From Psychrosphaera aestuarii (GTDB taxonomy: Bacteria; Pseudomonadota; Gammaproteobacteria; Enterobacterales; Alteromonadaceae): a stretch of DNA of 64,000 nt. Under the pieces are notes generated by a model. That model saw only the letters and a list, made by a program, of their open reading frames with translations, was not told the origin of the DNA and made no database searches. The stretch spans positions 186,001-250,000 of the forward strand of contig NZ_CP072844.1 of assembly GCF_017948405.1 (NCBI RefSeq), read 5' to 3'. Position numbers and translations under genes: made by a program. This document shows, piece after piece, positions 34,407 to 43,745 of the stretch (within the stretch, counting starts at the first letter, position 1; each line of letters begins with the position of its first letter).

Positions 34407-35048
34407 ATGAAGAAGATATTTACTTTACTCGCAGCCTGCTTTTTTACTCTTTCGGTATCAGCGCAAACATTAAAAGAAGGCGTTCATTACGAAGTTATAA
34501 GCGAGACAGCAACCAAAACTCCAGAAGTAAGAGAGTTCTTTTCTTATTATTGTCCACACTGTTTAAACTTTGAACCACTTGCAAAACGCTTAGCAGAAAA
34601 AGCAAAAAATTCAGACTTTAAATTTGAAAAAAGCCATGTTGATTTTTTAAGAGCGGCGGGCCCAGAAATTCAATTTATGCTTACTAAGGCTTTAGTTGCT
34701 TCTGAAAAGCTGAACAAACCTGGCGTGAACGACGCAATATTTCAATACATTCACAAAAACCGTTCGGTATTTACTAGTGAAAAAGACGTTCGCCAATTAT
34801 TTATCGCTAATGGTGTAACTGGTGAAGAGTTTGATAAAACATTCAATAGTTTCGCGGTAAAAGCACAAGCGAAAGGTATGAAAAAGCTTCAAAACGAATA
34901 TGCACAAAAACGTGTATTAACAGGCGTTCCTACTTTTATTGTTAATGGTAAATACAAAATCATTAACCAGGGTTTTGATGCTCGTACCTATGGCGAACTT
35001 TTTGAACAGTTAGAAAGTGCCGCATTACAATTAGTAGAAAAAAAATAA
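34407..35048 (+). CDS. dsbA: Thiol:disulfide oxidoreductase DsbA
   Basis: 213 aa. Signal peptide MKKIFTLLAACFFTLSVSAQ; active site C49-P-H-C52 in FFSYYCPHC; cis-proline loop GVPTF (about 177-181); helical insertion between. It introduces disulfide bonds into exported proteins in the periplasm. ATG at 34407 with AGGGA upstream. The srkA-dsbA gene pair is conserved in enteric and marine gammaproteobacteria. Confidence 0.95.
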   Translation: MKKIFTLLAACFFTLSVSAQTLKEGVHYEVISETATKTPEVREFFSYYCPHCLNFEPLAKRLAEKAKNSDFKFEKSHVDFLRAAGPEIQFMLTKALVASEKLNKPGVNDAIFQYIHKNRSVFTSEKDVRQLFIANGVTGEEFDKTFNSFAVKAQAKGMKKLQNEYAQKRVLTGVPTFIVNGKYKIINQGFDARTYGELFEQLESAALQLVEKK

Positions 35049-35058
35049 GATTTAGTCT

Positions 35059-35841
35059 TTGATTTCTAATTTAATTACACCGTGGTTGACGGCCAACAAG
35101 CGTGTTCAACCCGGTGTATTTGAAATTCGCCTCGATAGCTTTCCTCACCCCCTTTCATATCATGTAAAAGTCCATAAGCGCAGAAAAAATGCGGCGATGG
35201 AAATACATAATGGTACTGTTGTAGTAAAGGTTCCCCCTCATTGCAACCAAGCTATGGTAGAGACGTTCATGTCTCAACAACAGCAGTGGCTGAAACAACG
35301 TCTTCGTCATTCAGCAACTTCTACTGCATTTAAAAGAGCTTACGAAAGTGGTGAACCTATCTGGTTTTTCGGCCAAAAGCTTCAACTTGAAATAATACGA
35401 GACGCAAAAACCGCTTGGTATCTTAATCAGGATTCAGAAGTGATAACGATTTCTGTGTCTCATAGGGTTAAGGACGTAACTAAACACGTTAGAGCGCAAC
35501 TACATGCCTTTTACATGTATCAAGCCTCGCGCTATTTACCAAAAATAGTGAAACAGCAGGAAAGTCGTTTAGGGTTAGTGAGTACGTCGTTAGACTTCAA
35601 GTTTTACCAATGGCGCTGGGGATGTTGTTACAGCAGTGGCAAGATTATATTCAACCCATTATTGCTATCGGCGCCGAAAGAGCAAATTGATTGCGTGATC
35701 ATTCATGAACTTTGCCACCTAAAGCACATGGATCATAGCAAGGCATTTTGGTCTTTAAATAAAAAATACTGTAATGAGTGTGAAAATACGAAGAAATGGT
35801 TAAAGCAATATCATAATGAAATCTACTTCCCGCCGACATAA
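35059..35841 (+). CDS. YgjP/SprT-like zinc metallopeptidase (DUF45)
   Basis: 260 aa, apparently from TTG 35059; the first in-frame ATG comes about 45 codons later and would cut the conserved N-terminal strand (YHVKVHKRRKNAAMEI). Zinc motif HELCHLKHMDHSKAFW: the HExxH gives two ligands and H (MDH) a third. DUF45/YgjP proteins have this signature. RWGCC and WCxx-type cysteines are absent from the usual zinc site. Function of the family is unclear; cytoplasmic location is expected. Confidence 0.8.
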   Translation: MISNLITPWLTANKRVQPGVFEIRLDSFPHPLSYHVKVHKRRKNAAMEIHNGTVVVKVPPHCNQAMVETFMSQQQQWLKQRLRHSATSTAFKRAYESGEPIWFFGQKLQLEIIRDAKTAWYLNQDSEVITISVSHRVKDVTKHVRAQLHAFYMYQASRYLPKIVKQQESRLGLVSTSLDFKFYQWRWGCCYSSGKIIFNPLLLSAPKEQIDCVIIHELCHLKHMDHSKAFWSLNKKYCNECENTKKWLKQYHNEIYFPPT

Positions 35842-35844
35842 CGG

Positions 35845-36795
35845 TTAAGCGACCGCCGTAAAAGCCTCAATCGTGTTCGATTCGTTTATGTAGCTATTGT
35901 TGTAACGCTGAGAGACAACACTAGCGGTTTTTGCAACCTGATCACTAACATTCGGGGATGACGCTAGAGTTTGTATGTTGTCGCCGTTAACTGACATGTC
36001 TTCAGGAGCTGTATTTTGTTCGAAAGACGCGGATACTGACTCGGCAACGGCTTTTCTATTTTCCTCTGATTCTCGCACTAGTTCAACACGGGCTTCAGCG
36101 ATGTTTTGACTTGCCTGCGCAGCGACCTTACGGTCTTGCGATGATGGTTCTGCAGGAGCTAGTGCAGCGGCTCGAACCGTTTGCATTTTCTCTATTGTTT
36201 CTTGTGGCGTTGCGCCTTCAGACACATCAATTGAGACTTCACCGCCTACTGCGTATTTTTTGCCGTCTGGCCCTGTTTCATACTCGTAACTTGGGGAGCC
36301 AGCGTAACTGCCGCCTACCGCTGCATGAGCAAGCTCATGGTTTCTCACCTCGGCATCTCGGGCTGATAATTGCTGTATTTCTTTAAGCTCTTGCTCTCGT
36401 TCTTGTTGTTCTATTTGTTTTTCATCAGGTTCGCTAGCGTCAGCATTGTCACCTGGGTTAATTATTGTACTAGCGCCTTCAGGTACTCCTGAGTCATCCT
36501 TAGGCTCACTGTCTTGTGACTGCCCCTGCTGTTGCGAGTCACTATCATTACTTTGACCCTGCGGGTCTTCAGGAATGACTTCGTTACTTTTAGGAAATAG
36601 TCGGTCGTAAGTTACGTTATCGTTTGCCGGGCCACGGGTGTCTTGTTCACGCGATTTTTGCGGTACATTCGCTTCGACTTGCGTTGGAGCTGGCACAACC
36701 TCTTTTATGGCATTACTACGCGCCAACGCTTCAGTAGATGGCACTGATGCATTCACAACAACTTGTGGAATATGCGGCGTAATATTTAAAGCCAT
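35845..36795 (-). CDS. SprA-family putative metalloprotease
   Basis: 316 aa. A long low-complexity N-terminal half (glutamine, aspartate, serine and proline rich, about 40-140) precedes a short conserved domain: SARDAEVRNHELAHAAVGG (about 143-161; HELAH zinc motif) and YETGPDGKKYAVGGEVSID. This is the SprA-related (CJM1_0395-like) putative metalloprotease family. No signal peptide. It is followed upstream by a small flagellar-like gene on the same strand. Confidence 0.85.
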   Translation of the reverse strand: MALNITPHIPQVVVNASVPSTEALARSNAIKEVVPAPTQVEANVPQKSREQDTRGPANDNVTYDRLFPKSNEVIPEDPQGQSNDSDSQQQGQSQDSEPKDDSGVPEGASTIINPGDNADASEPDEKQIEQQEREQELKEIQQLSARDAEVRNHELAHAAVGGSYAGSPSYEYETGPDGKKYAVGGEVSIDVSEGATPQETIEKMQTVRAAALAPAEPSSQDRKVAAQASQNIAEARVELVRESEENRKAVAESVSASFEQNTAPEDMSVNGDNIQTLASSPNVSDQVAKTASVVSQRYNNSYINESNTIEAFTAVA

Positions 36796-36861
36796 AACTA
36801 AATGTGACCTCGTTGATTAACTATATATTGCTCAAAAAACACACTACCAAACTTTTTATCA

Positions 36862-37143
36862 TTAAACTTTTGTGTCTATTAACGTGCCAATAACTTCATC
36901 GGCTGTTTGAATCGTTTTTATATTCGCTTTTGCCAAATGCTCATTAACCACTAAGTTAACGGCCTCCGTTGTTAAGCTTACTTCAGGTCGTGCTTCAACT
37001 GCCGATGCAGTAGCGTTAACCGCTGACGTATTGTCCGTATTTAAACGACTAATATTATTCGCTGCTTCAGCTAAGCCTCTTTCTGCGGTTTGATAACCAT
37101 TTAAACCTGATTGAATCGCACTTGGAATTGATTTTAACTCCAT
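36862..37143 (-). CDS. Small protein resembling flagellar rod/hook termini
   Basis: 93 aa. N-terminal SAIQSGLNGYQTAERGLAEAANNISRLNT resembles the N-terminal helix of flagellar rod/hook proteins, and C-terminal ANIKTIQTADEVIGTLIDTKV resembles their C-terminal helix. The central D1/D2 domains are missing. It may be a minimal member of the flagellar axial family or a regulatory relic. No flagellar genes are adjacent. It lies 66 bases upstream of the SprA-family gene. Confidence 0.65.
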   Translation of the reverse strand: MELKSIPSAIQSGLNGYQTAERGLAEAANNISRLNTDNTSAVNATASAVEARPEVSLTTEAVNLVVNEHLAKANIKTIQTADEVIGTLIDTKV

Positions 37144-37247
37144 ATCGACCTCCGTTTTAAAGCTTACTTCTTGTGTTTAATTATTAACCAAAACCACTTA
37201 TTTTAAAAATGATTATTTGCTATATGAAATTAAGTTTATAGACATAT

Positions 37248-37991
37248 TTAATTAAAGTTAGTTCGCAGCCAACGGATAAACTCATCTTTGTTTGATATAA
37301 ATGGCGCGTGAGAATCTTTATTTTGAACGCTAATTCGTATTGTTGGTAACTTTTCCGATAGTCTTTGCGCAGTCGTCAATGGAACTAGAGAGTCTCGGCC
37401 ACCAAACAAGGCAAAAACAGGCGGTTGTATTGTTGCTAAAGTATCGCGTAAGTCCACTTCTTCTAGCATTTTAAGGCCAGCAACTAACGCCTTAGGATTC
37501 GGTGGATTGGCTGAAAAAACCCAATCTTGAATGTCCTTCAAATCTTTTTTAATCGACTCACTGCCCAATGCTTGAATTTTCAAGAAGCGTTTTACCGTTT
37601 GTTCATGGCTGACGGTAAGTTGGTTCGAAAATGCCTGAAGTACCTCGCTTTTTATGCCCGGCCAATTACCCTCGGCTACAAACTTTGGCGTACTTGCAAC
37701 TAATCCTAAAGATAACGTCTGCGCTGGGTATATGTTGGCAAATTTTTGTGCGAGCAAACCACCTAACGACCAACCAATTATATGACTAGGCTCGCGGACT
37801 TCTGATTTTAACCACGCAACCAGTGCCTCGATATCATAAGGGCTAGGACAATTGAGGTTGTCACCATAACCAGGCATATCCAAGACCTTAATCCGATGCA
37901 CCAATGAGGGCTCACAGGCATTAATTACGCCATTCCAAACCTGCTTGTTCATTCCCCAACCATGGATCAGGATTATTGGCGCATTGTTCAT
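37248..37991 (-). CDS. bioH: Pimeloyl-ACP methyl ester carboxylesterase BioH
   Basis: 247 aa alpha/beta hydrolase. N-terminal IILIHGWGMNKQVW oxyanion loop; nucleophile S75 in GWSLGG; acid in LFGGRDSLVP (about 200); histidine in DSHAPF (about 228). HGWGMN is characteristic of BioH. It cleaves the methyl ester of pimeloyl-ACP to feed biotin synthesis. It is divergent from comF, the usual bioH-comF-nfuA neighbourhood of gammaproteobacteria. Confidence 0.92.
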   Translation of the reverse strand: MNNAPIILIHGWGMNKQVWNGVINACEPSLVHRIKVLDMPGYGDNLNCPSPYDIEALVAWLKSEVREPSHIIGWSLGGLLAQKFANIYPAQTLSLGLVASTPKFVAEGNWPGIKSEVLQAFSNQLTVSHEQTVKRFLKIQALGSESIKKDLKDIQDWVFSANPPNPKALVAGLKMLEEVDLRDTLATIQPPVFALFGGRDSLVPLTTAQRLSEKLPTIRISVQNKDSHAPFISNKDEFIRWLRTNFN

Positions 37992-38035
37992 CTGTGTTTT
38001 ATACCTAGTTTTTAGTCTGAATAATAAGGATATAT

Positions 38036-38722
38036 ATGCAGTTTACTCTGGTCAGAGCGTGGTTTCAAAGCCAAACACCTTGCTGTTTATGTAGCGGAAA
38101 AATCAAGCGCACATCCAGCTATACCAATCCTCTAATCTGTAGAATATGCAATACCACCCTTTCTATATTGCCTTGCGGGTTAGATATTACAGAGAACTCT
38201 GTTGCGGAGCAGTTAGTGTGTAGAAATGTCGATGGTATTGCTGTAATCGGCATTTACCAATGGCCATTGTCTGCGTGGCTAACAAAACTGAAGTTTAACC
38301 AGCAACTGCACTTTAGTCGCCTCATTGGTTATCTATTAGCGCGCCAGGTTGAACAACAAGACTGGCCTAAAATTGAATTAATTTGCGCCCTTCCACTACA
38401 TTACAGACGCTGGGTAATTCGAGGTTTTAATCAATCACAGGTTATTTTGACTGAATTTTTACAAGAAATAGATATTCCCATGTACAACGGCTTGTTAAGA
38501 CGCCGACATACTAAGGCTCAATCAACACAAAATAGAGCAAACCGATTATCGAATTTAGACGAGGCGTTTGTGGCAACCATACCCATTCATGGCAAAAGCG
38601 TATTAATAATTGATGATGTGTTAACGACCGGAGCAACGTTAAAGGCAGCCACCATTGCCTTAAAAAATGCAGGCGCCACACGTGTATATGCTGCTTGTGG
38701 CGCCATAAGGTTAGTTAATTAA
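38036..38722 (+). CDS. comF: ComF-family phosphoribosyltransferase-like protein
   Basis: 228 aa. N-terminal zinc-finger-like cysteines (CCLCSGKIK, CRICNTTL, about 16-45), then a PRTase domain: ALPLHYRRWVIRGFNQS and the PRPP loop VLIIDDVLTTGATL (about 192-205). ComF proteins are required for natural transformation in several bacteria. It lies between divergent bioH and convergent M14 peptidase, whose stop codons overlap by 4 bases; nfuA is just beyond, the usual context. Confidence 0.9.
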   Translation: MQFTLVRAWFQSQTPCCLCSGKIKRTSSYTNPLICRICNTTLSILPCGLDITENSVAEQLVCRNVDGIAVIGIYQWPLSAWLTKLKFNQQLHFSRLIGYLLARQVEQQDWPKIELICALPLHYRRWVIRGFNQSQVILTEFLQEIDIPMYNGLLRRRHTKAQSTQNRANRLSNLDEAFVATIPIHGKSVLIIDDVLTTGATLKAATIALKNAGATRVYAACGAIRLVN

Positions 38723-41316
38723 TATCTTACTGCTGGTGCCAAAAATAGGATGTTAACAAATAACCGACTTGAGCCATACATGATTGCTCTAAAGTTAGGA
38801 TTGTCAGTCATTCCAATAACAACACCTCGACCCATAGTTTGGGATACAAGGCTACTTGCCCCTGCTATTTTTTCTACATTTGTATTGTCGGCATAACCTG
38901 ACAACAATGGTGTTTCGGTATAAGAGGCAACGCCACTAAATGGCACTTTAGTTTCAAGCATTAAATCTGTTCTATTTTTAAATAACGGAATGGTTTCGTT
39001 ACTTAATCCAAATGTTAACGGGTGGCTTAGATCTAGTTTAGCTTCAAAAAATGCACCTGCCACACGTTGCTTGCCACCTAAGGCTTCTTTATCTGAAAAG
39101 ACCAGCTCTTCGGCATTAAAACGTTTGAACATTTCACTTTGCGAAATAGTATCCACGCGTAATAAGCTCTGTTGCGCTAACCATAAAGCTGCGCGTTTTT
39201 GACCCCAAATAATACCGCCTTGTTTAGCAAATTCTTTTAAATCATCGGCTAAGCTTTCGTCTTTTTTAGAGTAACTACCGTCTGTTAATACCACATGCGT
39301 GTATTCAGTCAAATCAACATAAGGTAGGCGACTTTTTTCAACAATGGTGGGAGAGAAACCAACATGACTATCAAGCAAGTACCATGTTTCGCCCACTTCA
39401 TATAGATTGGTACCCGGTCCGCCTACCAATAACACTTTCGGTAAGGTGACAGGCATCATTAAACGACTACCAAGATCGATCCCCGAAGCGGTCAAACCAC
39501 TTTTTATCGCATAAGTTGGTACCGGAAATTTAACTAATGCTGCGGCCAGCTTTTTTTGCCAGCCTTGTGTTTGGATACCAGCATGGATCAGCATAGTGCC
39601 TGCAGCAAATTGTTTGTTTTGGAATTTACCTTTTACTTGGGCGTCGGCACTAAAGGTTTTTAACGCAGAGCGCACTTTTATACCGTCATTTAGTAAATGA
39701 TAAACCAAGGCCGGCGCGTTAAAGTCGTGCCAGTCAATCGCGATACTATAAGCGTTGCTTGGCAATTCCTTATCGGCATTCATGTTTTGTAAAGGTTGTC
39801 TCCATGCCGTTTTTTCAAGCTTTAATTTTCTTGCTGATTTCACTTTTTCAAATTCGATATTAAAGGCGTAAGCTAAGTTCCAGCTTGATACATCATAAAA
39901 GGTATTGTCGTTAAACGAGGTTTGTGTAGAAAATACTGATTGTATTAACCTTACTTGTGGCTGATTTAACGGTATAAAAACAGAATCCGCCTTACTTACT
40001 AACTTATCATTTAATTTTGTGTCTTCACGAAGCGGATAGGCATTAATATTATGTTGTTTAAGTAAACTCAGCAGCTTGTTAAACCGTGTTTTGTCATGAG
40101 TTTCTGTTAACAAGTAACCATCATAGTTTGCCGATTTGACTAACTTTTTAACGCTATCTTTAAACTCATCTTGAAACGCTTTTAGTTTATCTGCGTTATT
40201 CAAACTGCCTTCCAGAGTTGAGAAGGTCGACATAACCTGATGCTTTACCGTTGTTGGAAAGTCTAAGTCACCATTAATGGACTCTTGAATATGACCTCGG
40301 CTTGATGCTTGCTCAAACAAAATCCCGATACTGCCGTGCAAGTCTGGGTAGGTTGAGCCTTTTCCTGCATAAAAATCATCGAAGGCTTCTTCGGTAAAAT
40401 ATAATTTATTCGCCTCATCAAATGCTTTGGCATGATAAGTCGCTAACTCTTTGGTCAAGCTTACGTTTTTATCTGGTGTTAATGGGTTTTTCCTTGATGG
40501 GATGCCAGGCTGGAAGAAAAACGAACTGTTCGTACCCATTTCATGATGATCGGTTAATACATGTGGACGCCATTGCTGATATTCGGCAATACGCGCTTGA
40601 GATTCTGGATGTTGAAGCAATAACCAGTCACGATTCAAATCAAACCAATACTGATTTACTCGACCACGGATCCAACCTTGAATGTGTTCACGATTATTTG
40701 GATCTTTGTTGATGTTTTTACCTTTATGTTGATTTGCCCATAACGCAAATCGACTTAGGCCATCTGGGTTAAGGCTAGGGTCGATAATTATTATCATGTC
40801 ATTTAAATACGCCTGAACCTGCTTACTATTGGAAGCCGCTAAATAATAGGCCACCAGCAATGATGCGTTACTGCCCGACGATTCGTCGCCATGAACACTG
40901 TAATTCAAGTTAACGATTAATGGCGCTGACTGACTATTCGACTCGTTTTTTTCATTGTTGTAGAAATAGCGTGATCGTTGCTGTTTTAATTTTTCTAATT
41001 CTTGATGGCGATTAGGGTGTGTGATGGTTACATGCAACAACTCACGATGCTGATGAGAAAAACCAATCGTTTTAACAGAAACTCTATCACTTGCGGCAGC
41101 TAATGCTTTGTAATACGAAACCAGTTGGTCGTGACGAACATGCCACTCTCCAACTTGATAGCCTAAAATTGACTCTGGCGTTGGTACATTTTTGTCGAAC
41201 TGCTCGTTCGGTAGGTAAAAGCTAATGTCTTTTTTTAACGACGTTGAGGCAACCGCACTTGCGATCGATACAACGAAGAACAGCGCTACAGTTAGCAAGG
41301 AAATTATTTTTGTCAT
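38719..41316 (-). CDS. Exported M14-family zinc carboxypeptidase
   Basis: 865 aa with a signal peptide (MTKIISLLTVALFFVVSIASAVAS). M14 zinc ligands: H and E in VHGDESSGSNASL (about 141-153), with a later histidine in LTDHHEMGTNSSFFF (about 255-269). A catalytic glutamate is likely in GILFEQASSRG (about 331-341). The C-terminal 400 residues resemble a class I glutamine-amidotransferase-like fold (for example VLLVGGPGTN). It probably degrades extracellular or periplasmic peptides. Monocistronic. Confidence 0.88.
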   Translation of the reverse strand: MTKIISLLTVALFFVVSIASAVASTSLKKDISFYLPNEQFDKNVPTPESILGYQVGEWHVRHDQLVSYYKALAAASDRVSVKTIGFSHQHRELLHVTITHPNRHQELEKLKQQRSRYFYNNEKNESNSQSAPLIVNLNYSVHGDESSGSNASLLVAYYLAASNSKQVQAYLNDMIIIIDPSLNPDGLSRFALWANQHKGKNINKDPNNREHIQGWIRGRVNQYWFDLNRDWLLLQHPESQARIAEYQQWRPHVLTDHHEMGTNSSFFFQPGIPSRKNPLTPDKNVSLTKELATYHAKAFDEANKLYFTEEAFDDFYAGKGSTYPDLHGSIGILFEQASSRGHIQESINGDLDFPTTVKHQVMSTFSTLEGSLNNADKLKAFQDEFKDSVKKLVKSANYDGYLLTETHDKTRFNKLLSLLKQHNINAYPLREDTKLNDKLVSKADSVFIPLNQPQVRLIQSVFSTQTSFNDNTFYDVSSWNLAYAFNIEFEKVKSARKLKLEKTAWRQPLQNMNADKELPSNAYSIAIDWHDFNAPALVYHLLNDGIKVRSALKTFSADAQVKGKFQNKQFAAGTMLIHAGIQTQGWQKKLAAALVKFPVPTYAIKSGLTASGIDLGSRLMMPVTLPKVLLVGGPGTNLYEVGETWYLLDSHVGFSPTIVEKSRLPYVDLTEYTHVVLTDGSYSKKDESLADDLKEFAKQGGIIWGQKRAALWLAQQSLLRVDTISQSEMFKRFNAEELVFSDKEALGGKQRVAGAFFEAKLDLSHPLTFGLSNETIPLFKNRTDLMLETKVPFSGVASYTETPLLSGYADNTNVEKIAGASSLVSQTMGRGVVIGMTDNPNFRAIMYGSSRLFVNILFLAPAVRY

Positions 41317-41539
41317 TGTGTTTTGTCGTCACCATTTTTCTTTTAATACGCTAAACATATCAATTAAGTACACGAAACAACAAGTCTGTCTAAACTTTAG
41401 TCGTTGAATCGCAGTATTTAGGGGTTTATTTGTTCAGATTTGCCCTCACATAGAGACTAGGAAAAGTCGTCAAGGTTGCAGTAAATAAGCGATAGACGTA
41501 TCATTGCAAATAACCGAGTAAATTAGTCAGATATTAATT

Positions 41540-42118
41540 ATGATAAAGATTTCAGAAGCGGCTCAACAACACTTTGTAAAGTTGTTAGATACGCAAGCAC
41601 CAAACACAAGAATTCGTGTATTTGTAGTAAATGCAGGTACAAGTAGCGCAGAATGTGGCGTTAGTTATTGCCCTGAAGACTCTTTAGAGCCAGAAGACAA
41701 AGTGATTCCATATAATGGCTTTGAAGCGGCAGTAGACGAAGAAAGTCAGCCATTTTTAGAAGATGCTGAAATTGATTTTGTTACTGATCAAATGGGTTCA
41801 CAATTAACGCTAAAAGCCCCTAATGCTAAAGCTCGTAAAGTATCGGATGATGCACCTTTAAAAGCACGTTTACAGTACTTTATAGAATCTGAAGTTAACC
41901 CAGGCCTCGCAAGCCACGGTGGCCATGTAAACTTGGTTGAGCTTACAGAAGATGGCACAGTGATACTTCAGTTTGGCGGTGGTTGTAATGGCTGTTCTAT
42001 GGTTGATGTAACGCTAAAAGATGGCATCGAAAAGCAGATGTTACAACAATTTGAAGGTGAAGTGACTGGTGTTAAAGACATCACTGAGCATCAGGCTGGC
42101 GAGCATTCTTATTACTAA
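41540..42118 (+). CDS. nfuA: Fe-S biogenesis protein NfuA
   Basis: 192 aa. N-terminal degenerate A-type (HesB-like) domain (about 1-95) without its cysteines, and C-terminal Nfu domain with the cluster-binding C149-x-x-C152 in [15 protein letters not shown]. NfuA carries [4Fe-4S] clusters to target enzymes, especially under oxidative stress or iron limitation. The ATG at 41540 gives the standard length. Followed 19 bases later by a small membrane-protein gene. Confidence 0.96.
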   Translation: MIKISEAAQQHFVKLLDTQAPNTRIRVFVVNAGTSSAECGVSYCPEDSLEPEDKVIPYNGFEAAVDEESQPFLEDAEIDFVTDQMGSQLTLKAPNAKARKVSDDAPLKARLQYFIESEVNPGLASHGGHVNLVELTEDGTVILQFGGGCNGCSMVDVTLKDGIEKQMLQQFEGEVTGVKDITEHQAGEHSYY

Positions 42119-42137
42119 TCCTTGATTAGCTATTTAG

Positions 42138-42422
42138 ATGAATAAACCTGATAAATTACAGCGAATACTAGTGCGACGAGGCGAGAATCCTCAGCGTAGT
42201 GTTCGCTTTTTTTTAGCGGGTTTATTTTGCTTTGTGCTTGGCATTGCAGGTCTTTACTTAGGGGCAAGTGCGTGGATTTGGTGGCAAATACCGGGCATCG
42301 CACTAATGATCATTGGTGTTTTAGTGACGCTCTATGGTTATGTTGGCATCGTTGCTAACCGCCTTGCGTTCTTTCGTCATCAAGCGCAATTAAATAAAGA
42401 AAAATACAAACACCTAGAGTGA
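42138..42422 (+). CDS. Small inner-membrane protein
   Basis: 94 aa with two hydrophobic segments (FFLAGLFCFVLGIAGLYLG, about 24-42; IPGIALMIIGVLVTLYGYVGIVA, about 51-73) and basic ends. No recognised domain. It probably shares the nfuA transcript. Its end overlaps the convergent MATE gene by 9 bases. Confidence 0.7.
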   Translation: MNKPDKLQRILVRRGENPQRSVRFFLAGLFCFVLGIAGLYLGASAWIWWQIPGIALMIIGVLVTLYGYVGIVANRLAFFRHQAQLNKEKYKHLE

Positions 42423-43745
42423 CCTTCGTAACATAACTCCTTGAGATACTCCTCTGGCTAACATAAAGCTTGTAAAAGCACCCCACAATACGTGGTTACT
42501 AAAAATAGACTCGTATTGACTAAATATTAAAATCACCGAGAAAAACACCAACGCTGCAATCAGCATGCTATTTCTCATTTTTTTATCCCAGCCAAGACCA
42601 ACAAAAACACCATCAAACAAGAAACTGAGAAAGCAGCTCATCGGCATTATAACTATCCAAATATGATAATCTGCTAGTGCTAATTTTAATGAGTTAATAT
42701 CGGTTAGCATCCAGATGATTAAGTCTACGGTCAAAAAATAAAATACGGTGTAAGCAAGCGCAAAACAAAAACCAATTTTTATGCCTTGCACTATATAAGC
42801 GACTAGTCGCTTTTGTTTTTTTTGACCTAAGCTATTTCCAACTAATGACTCTAAAGCAAAAGCCACACCGTCTAAAGAAAAACTAATAAACAAAAAGAAC
42901 TGCATTAGTAGTGAATTTATGGCGACCGTTTGACTGCCAAATTGCGTGGCGTAAATAGTCATAAATGATAAACAGGCTTGCAGTAGTGCACTGCGAGCAA
43001 ATAAATTGCCGTTCATTTGGAGTAATTTGAGCCAGCCCTTTAAAATTGCCTGCTTCTTTAATAACACCAATTTAAGCTCAGGCAATATTAGATATAGGAT
43101 CATCGCCAGCTGGACAATTTCGGCTAATATCGATGCATACGCCACTCCGGCAACGCCTAGCGACAACACAGGTACAAACAATATGTCCGCAAACAAATTA
43201 ACAAGATTGCAGACAATCAGTGCTTTCAAAACCCATTTAGTTTTACCAGAGCCGATCAAAAATCCTGTTAATGCCATATTTGCTAAAACGAACGGTGCCG
43301 CCCAAATACGAATATCAAAATAGGTTTTAGCCGCCTCGTAAGTTGCTTGCATTGAGAGATCATCACTTGATAACCATTGCAATAAACTAAATAACGGTGA
43401 TTGGAGTAAAATGAGTAATAATGCCAATATAAAACTTAGCAATAATGCTTGGTACAGATGAGTCACTGCCAACACAGGTGATTTCTCTCCCCTCGCCTTT
43501 GCAACTAAGCCTGTTGTCGACATTCGTAAAAAGCCAAGCAACCAAAAAATGACGGAAATAAATAAGCTAGCTAACGCTGTGCCCGCTAAAAAATGACTAT
43601 CTGGTAAGTGACCTATTACGGCAGTATCAACAAATCCCAACATAGGAATGCTAATATTTGCTAGAATCATGGGCCAAGCTAAATGCCAGATTTTTATATT
43701 AATGCGGGTACCTGACCACGCAGAGGATTGAAAAAGAGATATCAT
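42414..43745 (-). CDS. MATE-family efflux transporter (DinF-like)
   Basis: 443 aa from ATG 43745 (MISLFQSSAW); another ATG three codons upstream is possible. About twelve membrane segments. The first repeat begins WHLAWPMILANISIPMLGFVDTAVIGHL, typical of DinF/NorM, and GLVAKARGEKS and LASLFISVIFWLLGFLRM follow. MATE proteins export drugs or organic cations using Na+ or H+ gradients; the substrate cannot be told. Its start is back-to-back with the divergent deacetylase start, leaving no intergenic DNA if both are right. Confidence 0.88.
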   Translation of the reverse strand: MISLFQSSAWSGTRINIKIWHLAWPMILANISIPMLGFVDTAVIGHLPDSHFLAGTALASLFISVIFWLLGFLRMSTTGLVAKARGEKSPVLAVTHLYQALLLSFILALLLILLQSPLFSLLQWLSSDDLSMQATYEAAKTYFDIRIWAAPFVLANMALTGFLIGSGKTKWVLKALIVCNLVNLFADILFVPVLSLGVAGVAYASILAEIVQLAMILYLILPELKLVLLKKQAILKGWLKLLQMNGNLFARSALLQACLSFMTIYATQFGSQTVAINSLLMQFFLFISFSLDGVAFALESLVGNSLGQKKQKRLVAYIVQGIKIGFCFALAYTVFYFLTVDLIIWMLTDINSLKLALADYHIWIVIMPMSCFLSFLFDGVFVGLGWDKKMRNSMLIAALVFFSVILIFSQYESIFSNHVLWGAFTSFMLARGVSQGVMLRRSL